From Pseudochelatococcus sp047501465 (GTDB lineage Bacteria; Pseudomonadota; Alphaproteobacteria; Rhizobiales; Beijerinckiaceae): 64,000 bases of DNA. Location of the stretch: contig NZ_JAZDRL010000002.1 in assembly GCF_047501465.1 (NCBI RefSeq), forward strand, positions 124,001-188,000. Direction: 5' to 3'. Within the stretch, counting starts at the first letter, position 1, and the number at the start of each line of letters is the position of its first letter. The notes under the pieces are model-generated. The model was given only the letters and a program-made list of their open reading frames with translations, was not told where the DNA came from and ran no database searches. Below, in pieces: positions 46,141 through 56,394 of the stretch. Made by a program: the position numbers and the translations under genes.

Positions 46141-46280
46141 ATGAATGTATACCATTGCAAGTCTTTCATCATAACAGAATCCAACCTAATGGTTCCATAA
46201 TCACGATTATGCGATTCATTCTTTGAGAGCATGTACTGACTGATTTGGCGCTACAAAGGTAGCGGTATAAGGATATTCGA

Positions 46281-47096
46281 ATGACCCCATCGCGTGACAT
46301 TGCCCGTCTGCTGGACATTATGGAGGCATTGCGTCAACCTGAAACGGGCTGCCCCTGGGATATCAACCAGGACTTTGCCAGCATCGCACCCTACACCATC
46401 GAAGAAGCTTACGAGGTTGCTGATGCGATCGCCCGCGATAATCTCGACGACCTGCGCGAGGAATTAGGCGACCTGCTACTTCAGGTCGTATTCCACTCTC
46501 GGATAGCCGAAGAAAGCGGAATATTTAATTTCGGTGATGTCGTGGAAGCAATCACCGAAAAGCTCATTCGGCGCCATCCTCATATCTTTGGTGATATCGG
46601 CACGCTCTCTCCAGACGAGGTAAAAGAACTCTGGGTGAACATTAAGGCTCTGGAAAAGCAGGCGCGCAAAGGCAGTGATGACGCACCCGACAGTCTACTC
46701 GACGGAGTGCCGCAGAACATGCCAGCCCTTATGCGCGCTGAAAAGCTGCAAAGCAAAGCAGCGCAGGTGGGCTTTGACTGGACCGATACTCATGACGTTA
46801 TCGCCAAGGTACATGAAGAACTGGCTGAGGTTGAGGAAGCCATTCAAATCGGTGATGCTAAAGCTGTTAAAGACGAAATTGGCGACCTGTTGTTTTCCGT
46901 TGCCAATCTGGCGCGTCACTTGGGTATAGACCCGGAAGAAGCCACACGTTCGACAAACAGAAAATTCGAGAGACGCTTTAAATACATTGAAGAGCATATT
47001 GATAAAACGGGAAAAACAATTAACGAGGCATCACTGGAAGAGATGGAAAACCTCTGGCGTGAAGCTAAAAAACAGCTGCCGACTGCTGCCGCGTAA
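46281..47096 (+). CDS. mazG: Nucleoside triphosphate pyrophosphohydrolase MazG
   Basis: Hydrolyses nucleoside triphosphates to monophosphates and pyrophosphate. The 271 residues show two MazG repeats, each with an E-x-x-D metal site: EELGDLLLQ (first) and DEIGDLLFS (second). The start MTPSRDIARLLDIMEALR and GCPWDINQDF are canonical. Convergent with hflX; hfq-hflX-mazG clustering is common in the group. Confidence 0.94.
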   Translation: MTPSRDIARLLDIMEALRQPETGCPWDINQDFASIAPYTIEEAYEVADAIARDNLDDLREELGDLLLQVVFHSRIAEESGIFNFGDVVEAITEKLIRRHPHIFGDIGTLSPDEVKELWVNIKALEKQARKGSDDAPDSLLDGVPQNMPALMRAEKLQSKAAQVGFDWTDTHDVIAKVHEELAEVEEAIQIGDAKAVKDEIGDLLFSVANLARHLGIDPEEATRSTNRKFERRFKYIEEHIDKTGKTINEASLEEMENLWREAKKQLPTAAA

Positions 47097-47137
47097 CATA
47101 GCCCAGAGCTTTAGCTGAGTTCATCTGATTACATTGA

Positions 47138-47168
47138 AAAATAGAGTGAAAAATACTCACTCTATTTT
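47138..47168. terminator. Bidirectional terminator between mazG and hflX
   Basis: A perfect 12-bp AT-rich stem (47138-47149 with 47157-47168) with a 7-base loop and T/A runs at both sides. It reaches into the hflX stop codon. Confidence 0.75.
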
Positions 47169-48549
47169 AACGGATGGCACGCGCATCCGGGCAGCGATTA
47201 AGTAAGCGCGGCTCTTTTTCAGGCGCAATCCGCACAACAACCATCAAGCGTCCTTCTGCATCGGTACGCCGTTCCAGCACTTCCGTTTCTTCATGCAGCC
47301 AATTCAGCAAGGCGCCTTCTGTCGGTTGCAAATTGACAAGATAAACCCGCCTGCCCTTCGCTATCCGCGCTTCTATGGCTGCCAGCAGGCGCTCAGTCCC
47401 CTCACCTGTTTGGGCAGAAATTAATACTGGACGCTGATTAGCGGACCGTCCTTCAGCGATGTTGATCAGACGCGTGCGCTCATCTTCATTTAACAAATCA
47501 ACCTTGTTCCACACCTCGATAATGCGGCCACCATTTTCTGCATCTGCCGTGTCATCAATACCAAGTTCGTGCAAGATGGCATTAACATCAGCTGCTTGCG
47601 CCTGCGTATCGCCATGCGATACATCACGCACGTGAAGCAGCACATCAGCCTCAATAACATCTTCCAGCGTGGCACGGAAAGCTGCGACCAGCATTGTCGG
47701 CAAGTCGGAAATAAATCCGACTGTATCCGACAGAATTGCCTTGCCACCGTGCGGCAGTTTCACGGAACGCGCAGTTGGGTCAAGCGTGGCAAACAGCATA
47801 TCCTCAGCCATGACTTCTGCCGAAGACAGCCGATTGAAAAGCGTTGATTTGCCTGCATTTGTATAGCCGACAAGCGCCACGATCGGATAAGGAACACGCC
47901 GACGACTAGCGCGATGCAGCGAACGAGTGCGCTTGACTGTATCAAGGTCCCGTTCAAGACGTGTCATCCGCTCAAGAATAATCCGCCTGTCCGCTTCTAT
48001 CTGCGTTTCACCCGGACCGCCAAGAAACCCGAAACCACCGCGTTGGCGCTCAAGGTGGGTCCATGAGCGCACCAAACGGCTCTTCTGATAAGTCAGATGC
48101 GCAAGCTCCACCTGAAGCGTACCTTCTCGCGTGTGCGCGCGACTGCCAAAGATTTCAAGAATAAGTCCTGTGCGATCAATGACTTTCACGCCCCATGCAC
48201 GCTCAAGATTGCGTTGCTGCACAGGCGAAAGCGCGCAATCCATCACTACAAGGCCGATCTCCTCAGCCTTCACAGCTTCGGTTATCTCCTCAACACGCCC
48301 CTTGCCAAGAAAGGTTGAGGGTCGCACGGCATCAAGGCTGAGGATAATAGAGCGCACAACCTCAAGCTCAATAGCACGCGCGAGCCCTATTGCCTCTTCC
48401 ATACGCGCTTCAGGATCACGCGCAGAAGCAAGTTCATCCGCACTAAGGGGTACAGTACCCACTCGAACTTTGCGGCGCGTGAGATAGGGACCGACCACGA
48501 AAGTACGTGTACCGCTCGCAGTCGGCGCTTGTTGTTCTGTTAGTGACAT
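47167..48549 (-). CDS. hflX: GTPase HflX
   Basis: Ribosome-splitting GTPase active under stress. The 460 residues have the HflX N-terminal domain, the GGPGETQIEADRR linker, and the G domain: P-loop GYTNAGKS (about 228-235), the ATLDPTAR and DTVGF motifs and NKVDLL. The ATG at 48549 fits family length; the frame runs a few codons further up without a site. hfq lies upstream on the same strand, separated by a ydcF-like gene. Confidence 0.94.
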   Translation of the reverse strand: MSLTEQQAPTASGTRTFVVGPYLTRRKVRVGTVPLSADELASARDPEARMEEAIGLARAIELEVVRSIILSLDAVRPSTFLGKGRVEEITEAVKAEEIGLVVMDCALSPVQQRNLERAWGVKVIDRTGLILEIFGSRAHTREGTLQVELAHLTYQKSRLVRSWTHLERQRGGFGFLGGPGETQIEADRRIILERMTRLERDLDTVKRTRSLHRASRRRVPYPIVALVGYTNAGKSTLFNRLSSAEVMAEDMLFATLDPTARSVKLPHGGKAILSDTVGFISDLPTMLVAAFRATLEDVIEADVLLHVRDVSHGDTQAQAADVNAILHELGIDDTADAENGGRIIEVWNKVDLLNEDERTRLINIAEGRSANQRPVLISAQTGEGTERLLAAIEARIAKGRRVYLVNLQPTEGALLNWLHEETEVLERRTDAEGRLMVVVRIAPEKEPRLLNRCPDARAIR

Positions 48550-48664
48550 TCCATATCGCCAATCAACGAACATACCTAAAGAAGGTATGGATTCAATATT
48601 TTAGGAAGCACCATTGCAGCGTTATATTAGGTCTTTCATAGATAAAAATATCTACTTTTAAACC

Positions 48665-49426
48665 TCATGCTTCACCTGGTAACACTCGTGCGGGATTCTT
48701 GCCAAATGCATTATACAGATAATAGCGAATGATACCGATATATTCATGTATCGCAAAGTCAGCAGCTGCAAGATTGAACGATGATGGCAACAAAGACGGC
48801 AATGCACCCAGATAGTCTGAACGTATAGGACTGACCTTAACGCCAAAGTGTTCAAAATACAGCATACTGCGGTGCAAATGAAGTCCAGATGATACAAGCA
48901 GAATGTTGTCAGCATTATATTTCTGCAATATCGCGCTTGAAAACTGTGCGTTCTGCCAAGTATTCATACTATCGGCTTCTGCTATCACATTAGCAGAATC
49001 TACACCCGCACGAACCAACTCGTCTTGATAGATTAATGCTTCTGGAGCACCATTTTTAAAGGCATCGCCACCACTAATAATGATTTTGCAATCTGCCTCC
49101 GTCTTGCGACATTCGGTATAGAGGCCAATAGTTTCAATAAGACGCGAGTGAGAAAATATGCGTGGTTCAACTTGGCCTGCATGGGGAACTTTCTCTGTAC
49201 CAGCACCAAGCAAAACAATCACATTACGAGCACCCCATTCAATTACCGGCTTAGAAGCATATGGGGATTGCAATTTATCTAACAACCATAATGGAATAGG
49301 ACCACAAGCTAGCGCCAGAAAAAAAATTATTGACGTCGCATACAGCACTACTCCCGTACGGCGCCAATTGAACAGAACAAGAAGACTGGCAATAACAAAA
49401 AGAAAAAGACATGCGATAAATGCCAT
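48665..49426 (-). CDS. YdcF/ElyC-like DUF218 membrane protein
   Basis: A 253-residue protein with two N-terminal membrane helices (about 1-17 and 24-48) and a DUF218 domain: NVIVLLGAGTEK, IIISGGDAF and EADSMNTWQNAQFS. Members include ElyC and SanA, linked to envelope integrity. The gene is more AT-rich than hflX and hfq and sits between them, so it looks inserted into a conserved pair. The ribosome-binding site is weak. Confidence 0.82.
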   Translation of the reverse strand: MAFIACLFLFVIASLLVLFNWRRTGVVLYATSIIFFLALACGPIPLWLLDKLQSPYASKPVIEWGARNVIVLLGAGTEKVPHAGQVEPRIFSHSRLIETIGLYTECRKTEADCKIIISGGDAFKNGAPEALIYQDELVRAGVDSANVIAEADSMNTWQNAQFSSAILQKYNADNILLVSSGLHLHRSMLYFEHFGVKVSPIRSDYLGALPSLLPSSFNLAAADFAIHEYIGIIRYYLYNAFGKNPARVLPGEA

Positions 49427-49577
49427 TAAAAAACACCCTACTCAACAAAATCCACTGGATAAGAACGCCATTTCACACCCCCAAATTAATGAGAGACCAG
49501 CAATTCAAATCCCTTTAACCGAGACAGTGAACTGACAGAAAATGCCAGTTCACCATGGAAGATTACACTTGCAAAAA

Positions 49578-49832
49578 TCACTTATCAGCAAGCGGCTCGT
49601 CTGCCTGGTCGAACAACTGTACCGGCTGGCCGGGCATGATCGTGGAGATAGCATGCTTATAGACAAGCTGTGAGTGACCATCTCTGCGCAACAGTACGCA
49701 GAAATTGTCAAACCACGTCACTACACCTTGCAGCTTGACGCCATTGATAAGAAAAATTGTAAGCGGAACCTTGTTCTTACGGACATAATTGAGAAAAGTG
49801 TCCTGAAGGTTTTGCGTGCGTTCGCCCGCCAT
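49578..49832 (-). CDS. hfq: RNA chaperone Hfq
   Basis: Hexameric RNA chaperone that pairs small RNAs with mRNAs. The 84 residues start MAGERTQNLQDTFLNYVRK and carry the Sm1 motif FLINGVKLQGVVTWFDNF and Sm2 LVYKHAISTI, with the distal and proximal RNA-binding residues intact. GAGG lies 8 bases before the ATG at 49832. The frame is open upstream but family length fixes the start. Confidence 0.96.
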   Translation of the reverse strand: MAGERTQNLQDTFLNYVRKNKVPLTIFLINGVKLQGVVTWFDNFCVLLRRDGHSQLVYKHAISTIMPGQPVQLFDQADEPLADK

Positions 49833-50027
49833 TTTTTGAGCCTCGTGAGCCAATCGCTTCCCAAAGAAAGACGATATTGTTGTTGTTATCGTCCGCCACC
49901 TCCAAGTGAATCCGGAGACGCGAAATACGGACGCGCTACACAATGTTGCATCACAGCGTAAAAATCGCAAGTCTTAGAGGGATGCATAAAGGAAGCGCAA
50001 GCGATCATCCCCCGAATTACAAAAGGA

Positions 50028-51156
50028 TCAGTCGATATCCTCGATATCGCCCTCACCTCCATAGACACGCTGCGCTAATGCAGCCTCCAGGAATTCATCG
50101 ATATCGCCATCAAGCACATCAGATGGTGTACCCGAAGTAACACCCGTACGCAGGTCCTTAACCAGCTGATATGGCTGCAACACATATGAGCGCAACTGGT
50201 GCCCCCAGCCGATATCAGTCTTGCTGGCAGCATCAGCGTTAGCCTTTTCCTCACGCTTTTTGAGCTCAAGCTCATAAAGACGTGCGCGCAACATGTTCCA
50301 TGCGGTAGCGCGGTTTTTGTGTTGCGAGCGATCAGATTGACACGACACCACGATATTGGTTGGAATATGCGTAATGCGTACCGCAGAGTCAGTCTTATTG
50401 ATGTGCTGACCACCAGCACCCGATGCACGAAATGTATCTACGCGACAATCCGATTCCTTGACATCCACCTGGATGCGATCATCAACCACGGGATAGACCC
50501 AAATCGATGCAAAACTTGTGTGCCGCCGGGCATTTGAATCGAACGGTGAAATGCGCACAAGTCGGTGGACCCCCGATTCAGTTTTCACCCAGCCATAAGC
50601 ATTATGGCCCTTGATCTGCAATGTAGCTGACTTGATACCCGCCTCTTCACCGTCGGTGAGCTCAAGGAGCTCAACCTTAAAACCGCGCCGCTCGGCCCAG
50701 CGTGTATACATGCGCATAAGCATCAAGGCCCAGTCCTGGCTTTCCGTTCCGCCAGCACCGGAGTGCACTTCAAGGAAGGTGTCGTTCTGATCAGCCTCAC
50801 CCGAAAGCAGCGTCTCAACCTGACGGCGCGAAGCCTCATGGGCAAGCGTACGGATGATTTCTTCACCCTCTGTAACAATTTCCTGATCGCCTTCCGCATC
50901 ACCAAGCTCGATCAGATCGATAGCATCGGTCATCTCGCGCTCAAGCCGCATGATGCTGGCAATGGAATCATCAAGTTCGGTGCGCTCACGCATAATCTTC
51001 TGTGCGCCCTCTGCATCATTCCAGAGATCGGGCGTTTCAGCGAGAGCGTTCAGTTCCGCAAGACGTTTTTGTGCGACATCCCAGTCAAAGATGCCTCCTC
51101 AGCAGTCCCACGGACTGCTTGATGTTCTCGACCAAAGTTTCAATTTCTGCGCGCAT
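50028..51156 (-). CDS. prfB: Peptide chain release factor 2 (programmed +1 frameshift)
   Basis: Terminates translation at UGA and UAA. It is encoded in two frames: 23 codons from the ATG at 51156 up to CTT-TGA at 51090-51085, then +1 into the main frame from GAC (51086). Joined, this gives about 375 residues, the RF2 length. The recoding site has AGGAGG three bases before CTT TGA C, as in E. coli. The main part has the SPF anticodon-like tripeptide (ISPFDSNARR) and GGQ (GAGGQHINKTD). It follows mrcA on the same strand, the usual amiC-mrcA-prfB order. Confidence 0.95.
51084..51099 (-). promoter_or_regulatory. RF2 autoregulatory frameshift site
   Basis: On the minus strand AGGAGG-CAT-CTT-TGA-C: an internal Shine-Dalgarno-like sequence, slippery CTT and an in-frame UGA read poorly when RF2 is scarce. 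The +1 shift continues into the long frame. Confidence 0.92.
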
Positions 51157-51253
51157 GACTTTCCATTGGGTAGTGTGCGTGTCAAATGAATGAACATGGG
51201 GCATACAAGCCCCACGCTCTGATGTAAATGGCGATAGATAAATCAGCTGTCGG

Positions 51254-53677
51254 TTAGTAAATCCCACCCGCACCATATCCGCCAGCAGACGGGATGGGCT
51301 GAGGTTCAACATACGGCCCCGATGCCGAGGGCAATTCACTCTGTGGCGCGGAAGAGTCCGGGGGCGCAGTGCCGGGCTTGAATGCCTCCAGCAAGGTACC
51401 GCCCCCACTGCCAGAGGTCCGTTTTCCCGTTGCCGCATCAACTCGAATCAACCTTATTCCTTCCGGCACGCGGAAAGGTGTCGCAGGTTTATCCTCAAGC
51501 GCAATCTTCATAAAATCGCGGAACATAGGGGCAGCATAGGCTGCCGCCTGCGCCTTTGCACCCAACGAGCGCGGCCGATCATATCCCATGTACACGCCCA
51601 CTGCGAGGTCTGGCGAGAAGCCCACGAACCACACATCCTTGGCGTCATTGGTGGTGCCGGTCTTACCCGCAAGCGGCTTACCGACAGACGCTACAATGCG
51701 GCCAGTTCCACGTTCCACAACACCTTCCAGCATTGACACAACTTGATAGGCGCTTAGCGGATCAATTACCCGTTCACTATTGTCGATCAGATTTGGCTCT
51801 GACTGCATGGTCCAGGCACGCGCCTTGCAGGTATCGCATACGCGCTGGTCATGGCGGAAAAGTGTTTTACCCCAACGATCCTGAATGCGGTCAATAAGGG
51901 TTGGTCGGATGTTGCGACCACCATTGACGAACATCGCGTAAGCAGCTGTCAGACGAAGAACGGTTGTTTCGCCTGCACCGAGCGACATAGAAAGCATCGG
52001 TGGGATATCGTCCATAATACCGAAGCGTTTTGTATATTCACTAATGAGCGGCATACCCACATCGCGCGCCAGGCGCACTGTCATGAGATTCTTGGACCGC
52101 TCAAGCCCATATCGTAACGTCTTTGGGCCGGCAAAACGACGCTCATAATTTTCCGGACGCCACATCGGCACACCCGGCCCCTGACTGATTTCGATAGGGC
52201 CATCAACAACAATGCTGGAAGGTGTATAGCCATTATCGATCGCCGTTGCATAAACAAATGGCTTGAATGCAGAACCCGGTTGACGTTGCGCCTGAATAGC
52301 ACGGTTAAACTCGCTCTGATCGAACGAAAAACCACCCACCATAGCAAATACGCGTCCTGTGGATGGATCCAGCGCAACAATGGCGCCTGATACCTCTGGT
52401 AATTGCCGCAAACGGTAACTATCGCGCCGACCAGCAATCGGCTCAACATATACAAGATCGCCTACAGAAAATACCTGCGGTAGGCGTTTGCGTGTCCAGC
52501 GTATGCCTTCAGCGGTGATCGTGCCTGTCTGGCGCTCAGCATTAACCCGCCCACCCGGATCAACATCTGGCTGCAGACCAATGCGGGCATTATCGTTGTC
52601 TACAGCTAAAACAACTGCCAGCTCCCAGGGCTTAATATCGCCAAGCACCGGCTTTTTAGCCAAAACCGAGCCCCAGTCACCATCGATCTCGATTTTCTCT
52701 GAAGCACCACGCCATCCGCGTGCCTCATCATAGCGCACAAGGCCATCGGTCAACACCTTACGAGCAGCGGCTTGCAATTTCGGATCAAGTGTTGTGCGTA
52801 CAGAAAGCCCGCCCTCATAGAGCTCTTTCTGGCCATAACGCTCAGCAATCTGGCGGCGCACCTCTTCAGCGAAATAACCTGCAACATAAGTGTTGGGCGA
52901 AAGTGTACGTGGCGTTGCCTTTAATGGCGTTGCTTTCGCTTCAGCTGCCTCAGCAGACGTGATGTAATGGTTGTCCACCATACGATCGAGCACCCAGTTG
53001 CGCCGATCAACTGCCGCCTGATTGCGGTTGTAAGGATTGTAATTGTTTGGCCCCTTGGGCAACGCCGCCAGATAGGCAGCCTCAGGCAGCGTCAGTTCGT
53101 TGACTGATTTGTTGAAGTAGTTCAACGCAGCAGCTGCAATGCCGTAGTTACCCATGCCGAGATAAATCTCGTTGAGGTAGAGCTCAAGGATCTTGTCCTT
53201 CGTATAGACGCTCTCCATACGCAGCGCGACCAGCATCTCACGGATCTTGCGGTCATAACTGCGCTCGTTCGTCAGCAGAAAGTTCTTTGCCACCTGTTGG
53301 GTGATAGTGGAGGCACCTTGCGGCCGCCCCCCGCTACGCAAATTGGAAACAAATGCGCGAACGATACCTTCGGGATCGATACCGCTATGCTTATAGAAGC
53401 TCTTGTCTTCAGCTGACAGGAATGCCTCGATCACCAACTTTGGCGTTGCGGAAATTGGCAGGTATAGCCTGCGCTCCCGCGAATATTCTGCCAACAAACT
53501 ACCATCACCAGCATGCACACGTGTGGTTACAGGTGGCTGGTAATTGGCGAGCTGGGAATAGTCGGGTAAATCCTGAGAATACTTCCAGACAAAAAAGCCG
53601 ACAGCACCCGCGCCAACGACAAACGCCAGCACAAGAGCGGAAAAGACAAACCCGACGAACCGAAGCAGAAATCTCAT
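51254..53677 (-). CDS. mrcA: Penicillin-binding protein 1A
   Basis: Bifunctional peptidoglycan glycosyltransferase/transpeptidase of 807 residues. One N-terminal membrane helix (about 5-30) is followed by the GT51 domain with catalytic Glu in SAEDKSFYKHSGID and QQVAKNFLL, an OB-like insert (about 340-400), and the transpeptidase with SAFK (near 465), and KTGT. The C-terminus is a Pro/Gly/Ser-rich tail. Downstream of amiC and upstream of prfB on the same strand. Confidence 0.96.
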   Translation of the reverse strand: MRFLLRFVGFVFSALVLAFVVGAGAVGFFVWKYSQDLPDYSQLANYQPPVTTRVHAGDGSLLAEYSRERRLYLPISATPKLVIEAFLSAEDKSFYKHSGIDPEGIVRAFVSNLRSGGRPQGASTITQQVAKNFLLTNERSYDRKIREMLVALRMESVYTKDKILELYLNEIYLGMGNYGIAAAALNYFNKSVNELTLPEAAYLAALPKGPNNYNPYNRNQAAVDRRNWVLDRMVDNHYITSAEAAEAKATPLKATPRTLSPNTYVAGYFAEEVRRQIAERYGQKELYEGGLSVRTTLDPKLQAAARKVLTDGLVRYDEARGWRGASEKIEIDGDWGSVLAKKPVLGDIKPWELAVVLAVDNDNARIGLQPDVDPGGRVNAERQTGTITAEGIRWTRKRLPQVFSVGDLVYVEPIAGRRDSYRLRQLPEVSGAIVALDPSTGRVFAMVGGFSFDQSEFNRAIQAQRQPGSAFKPFVYATAIDNGYTPSSIVVDGPIEISQGPGVPMWRPENYERRFAGPKTLRYGLERSKNLMTVRLARDVGMPLISEYTKRFGIMDDIPPMLSMSLGAGETTVLRLTAAYAMFVNGGRNIRPTLIDRIQDRWGKTLFRHDQRVCDTCKARAWTMQSEPNLIDNSERVIDPLSAYQVVSMLEGVVERGTGRIVASVGKPLAGKTGTTNDAKDVWFVGFSPDLAVGVYMGYDRPRSLGAKAQAAAYAAPMFRDFMKIALEDKPATPFRVPEGIRLIRVDAATGKRTSGSGGGTLLEAFKPGTAPPDSSAPQSELPSASGPYVEPQPIPSAGGYGAGGIY

Positions 53678-53877
53678 ATTAAAGGCCTGTCGCCCTATTC
53701 AAGGAAGAGCTGCACGAACGCCGCCAGGCAGCCTGCCAGACAGCACATATTTAACGTTCATATAAGCCTTTATCATGAAGAGGCCACTCAGGAAAACACC
53801 GGTTGCCCCAATTAACCAGCTTGTGACGTTGGCACACTGGATAAGCCATCTTGAAGCGACGTGTTTTTCCTTGTTTT

Positions 53878-55233
53878 TCAGCCCTTTTCCTGCCCCTGTC
53901 CCGCAATCCTGCGGGCAAAAAAACGATCAAGCGCCAACACAAGCGCATTCACTGTTTTCTCTTGCCATTCGTTTGAAGTCAGCAATGCAACATCTTGCTC
54001 GCTCGACAAATAGCCAAGCTCTAGCAAAACCGAGGGCACATCAGGCGCTTTCAGCACCATAAATCGCGCAGAACGGTGCGGGTTTCGGTTCAGGTACACT
54101 TCCGAACGCAACGTATCAATGGTGCGCTCAGCAAAGAACTGCGACAATGTCTGGGTTTCACGCCGCGTGAGATCGGCCAGAATGCCTACGACATCCCCTG
54201 TCTCTTCAACCGCTTCCACGCCTGCAATCTGATCCGCAAGATTTTCTTTTGCAGCAAGCTGCGCAGATTCGGCATCGGTTGGAATATTGGAACTCGTATA
54301 AACAGTTGCTCCGCGAACTTGCGCATTGCCGCCAATCGAATCGGCATGCACAGAGATGAACAGATCTGCCTGCGCCTCACGGGCAATGCGCACACGCCCG
54401 CCTAGAGAAAGGAAGCTGTCATCATTGCGGGTCAACTGCACCCGATATCTGCCCGTCTGTTCGATCTGATCCTTGAAGCGTTTTGCAAACGCCAGAACGA
54501 GGTCCTTTTCATGCAGACCAGAGTGGCCAGCACCCGGATCCACGCCGCCATGGCCAGGATCAATCATTATAAGCGGGCGATCATCGCGTGCAGCTGTCGC
54601 GGCCGAATCTGCAGATGCACGCACTGCCTCGATACGGGCACTTTCTGTGCTGGAGAGCGCAGCGGCAGCTTCCACCATTGGCTGCATGGCCGCACGACCA
54701 TAAGCTGCACGGTCAGTACGCGTGAGTTCAATAGTCAGCGTTGCACCATTAGCGGCCGGCTCGCTGAGAACCTTCGTCGCAACAGCGGGCTCTTTCAAAT
54801 CAATGACGATGCGCGAGCGGGCCTGAGCGAACAAGCCATAGCGGAAGGAAGCAATAAGCGCATTTGGCCGTTTCTCTTTTTTATCGACCAGCGAATCATC
54901 CGGAAGATTAAAAGTGACGTGCGGCAAATCAATAATCACGCGATCAGGGCGTTCGAGCAAAAAAGCACGCGCTTCCACGGGCGCAGATAATGTCAACACA
55001 AGACGCGCTGTATTGCGGTCTCCCGAAACATCAATTGCAACCGCCCTTACCCCTGCAGCATGCCCGGTTTCATTGGCATAAGCATCGACAATTGGCGCAA
55101 AGACCATAGTAGCAAGCACCCATAAACCGGCGATCACAGCCGCCGCACAAACGCGTGCCTCACGCAGCCTGACAATGGGTCTGCTGACCACATTGACCAG
55201 GAACGAAAGATTGATGCCGCTCCAGAAATCCAT
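53878..55233 (-). CDS. amiC: N-acetylmuramoyl-L-alanine amidase with AMIN domain
   Basis: Cuts peptide stems from glycan strands during daughter-cell separation. The 451 residues have an N-terminal hydrophobic segment (about 28-52), an AMIN domain (about 65-165) and an amidase_3 domain (from about 218) with zinc ligands in DPGHGG, LHEKDL and SVHADS and catalytic Glu in VLLELGYLS. The signal lacks a twin-arginine motif. It probably needs the degenerate LytM protein at 32283 as activator. Divergent from rne. Confidence 0.92.
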   Translation of the reverse strand: MDFWSGINLSFLVNVVSRPIVRLREARVCAAAVIAGLWVLATMVFAPIVDAYANETGHAAGVRAVAIDVSGDRNTARLVLTLSAPVEARAFLLERPDRVIIDLPHVTFNLPDDSLVDKKEKRPNALIASFRYGLFAQARSRIVIDLKEPAVATKVLSEPAANGATLTIELTRTDRAAYGRAAMQPMVEAAAALSSTESARIEAVRASADSAATAARDDRPLIMIDPGHGGVDPGAGHSGLHEKDLVLAFAKRFKDQIEQTGRYRVQLTRNDDSFLSLGGRVRIAREAQADLFISVHADSIGGNAQVRGATVYTSSNIPTDAESAQLAAKENLADQIAGVEAVEETGDVVGILADLTRRETQTLSQFFAERTIDTLRSEVYLNRNPHRSARFMVLKAPDVPSVLLELGYLSSEQDVALLTSNEWQEKTVNALVLALDRFFARRIAGQGQEKG

Positions 55234-55521
55234 CAGATGCCACTTTTTCAGAATTTGACGCTCTCAACACCATACCCGGATGATGGTTAATCGGCCTTTA
55301 CCGCGAATGGCGCAAGCGAGCAAACACCATGATAACAATAAAAGCAGAAATGTATCTATTGCCCTCCGATATCTGCATCTCTGTCATTTCTCTACCACTT
55401 CATTCTAGATGCCCCTTGCGCCCCACCCTGACGCACAGAACGCTCTCCTGAATAAACTTTTGCGCTGTGCACGTATAGTGCTTGCCAAATGGCGATCTCC
55501 TTCTGTAATAAAGATGATCCG

Positions 55522-55569
55522 GTTGCGGCGTTGTCATGCGTCGTTCCCCTTTGTTTGGGCGAACGCAAC
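55522..55569. ncRNA. Structured element 1 upstream of rne
   Basis: GTTGC (55522-55526) pairs with GCAAC (55565-55569), enclosing GTTCCCC paired with GGG-C-GAAC around TTTGTTT. It may be part of the rne leader or a separate small RNA on either strand. Confidence 0.3.
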
Positions 55570-55802
55570 AATAGCCAGAACCCTCGTGCCTGCTGCAATG
55601 TCTCATGCGCGATAACAATTGTGTGGCCGTCGTTTTGATGTCCGTCGCTATCCGGGTCAGTGGAGCCTGCGGTTCGAAATGCCGAGGCGGGATAGTGTTA
55701 TGCTTCCTCCCCAACATTTCGACCTGAAGTTGTCTAGCCTGCGCATCATGTCGGCAGCGGTTAACGTGCCGATTGCCAAGGCTTGAGACCGACTAACAAT
55801 GC

Positions 55803-55879
55803 TCCATCATCACACCGCTACGCCTTTGCGGCGCTCGGTGTGAGATCTAAGGCGCACGAGCCAGACCATCTATGATGGA
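55803..55879. ncRNA. Structured element 2 upstream of rne
   Basis: An outer 8-bp stem (TCCATCAT 55803-55810 with ATGATGGA 55872-55879) encloses CACACCG/CGGTGTG (55811-55842) capped by CGCC/GGCG. The nested perfect stems suggest a folded RNA; orientation is not certain. Confidence 0.35.
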
Positions 55880-56251
55880 CCGTGCGTGTTGGCACTAATT
55901 ATGACAACCGTTTTATTGCCGAATGGATGGCAACAAAACGCGCGTTGTTTGATCGGGTTGTTGCTGGGTAAGCTCCACTATCGGATCTTGCTCCCTTTTT
56001 TGGAACAGACGTTGATTCAAAGGCTTGAGATTGCATCGCACAACACGCGGCTTCCTAAGGTGGAACGCGATGTTTTTGCTTTGGCATTGAGGGTTTTGCC
56101 TCAAGCCAGCTTGCAGTCAAATCGCCGCGCTGATGTCCATTTCACTGCTGAGACACGTCCCGCGTGGCTCAATCGATCCGTGTTTCATCATTCTCTGCGT
56201 CAACAAAGCTCCTGGTGTTTTCCAGGCGTTGGCGCCCTCACTTTCCCTTCG

Positions 56252-56275
56252 CGCCGGCATAGTTCCGGCGTTTTT
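56252..56275 (+). terminator. Intrinsic terminator inside the rne leader
   Basis: CGCCGG-CATAGTT-CCGGCG followed by TTTTT, about 120 bases before the rne ATG on the same strand. It is either an attenuator for rne or the end of a separate upstream RNA. Confidence 0.6.
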
Positions 56276-56394
56276 GCGCTCCGCCACCATGCGATCTGCA
56301 GGGCTCGAACGGCCACACGGCCAACCGGCTTTCCCTGCAGCCTGCCTCCAGCAGCTGCTGCATGCGCGCGCGGACGCCTTTCTGAGAGTTCATC

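Larger units (their letters stand above)
55234..56394. other. amiC/rne divergent region and long rne leader
   Basis: 1161 bp with no credible gene. Several strong stems occur: a nested stem at 55522-55569, another at 55803-55879, an intrinsic terminator at 56252-56275 and an 8-bp stem with inner GGCC hairpin at 56296-56340. The last two lie shortly before the rne ATG on the plus strand. Such a long structured leader fits autoregulation of RNase E. Promoter positions are not clear. Confidence 0.6.
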
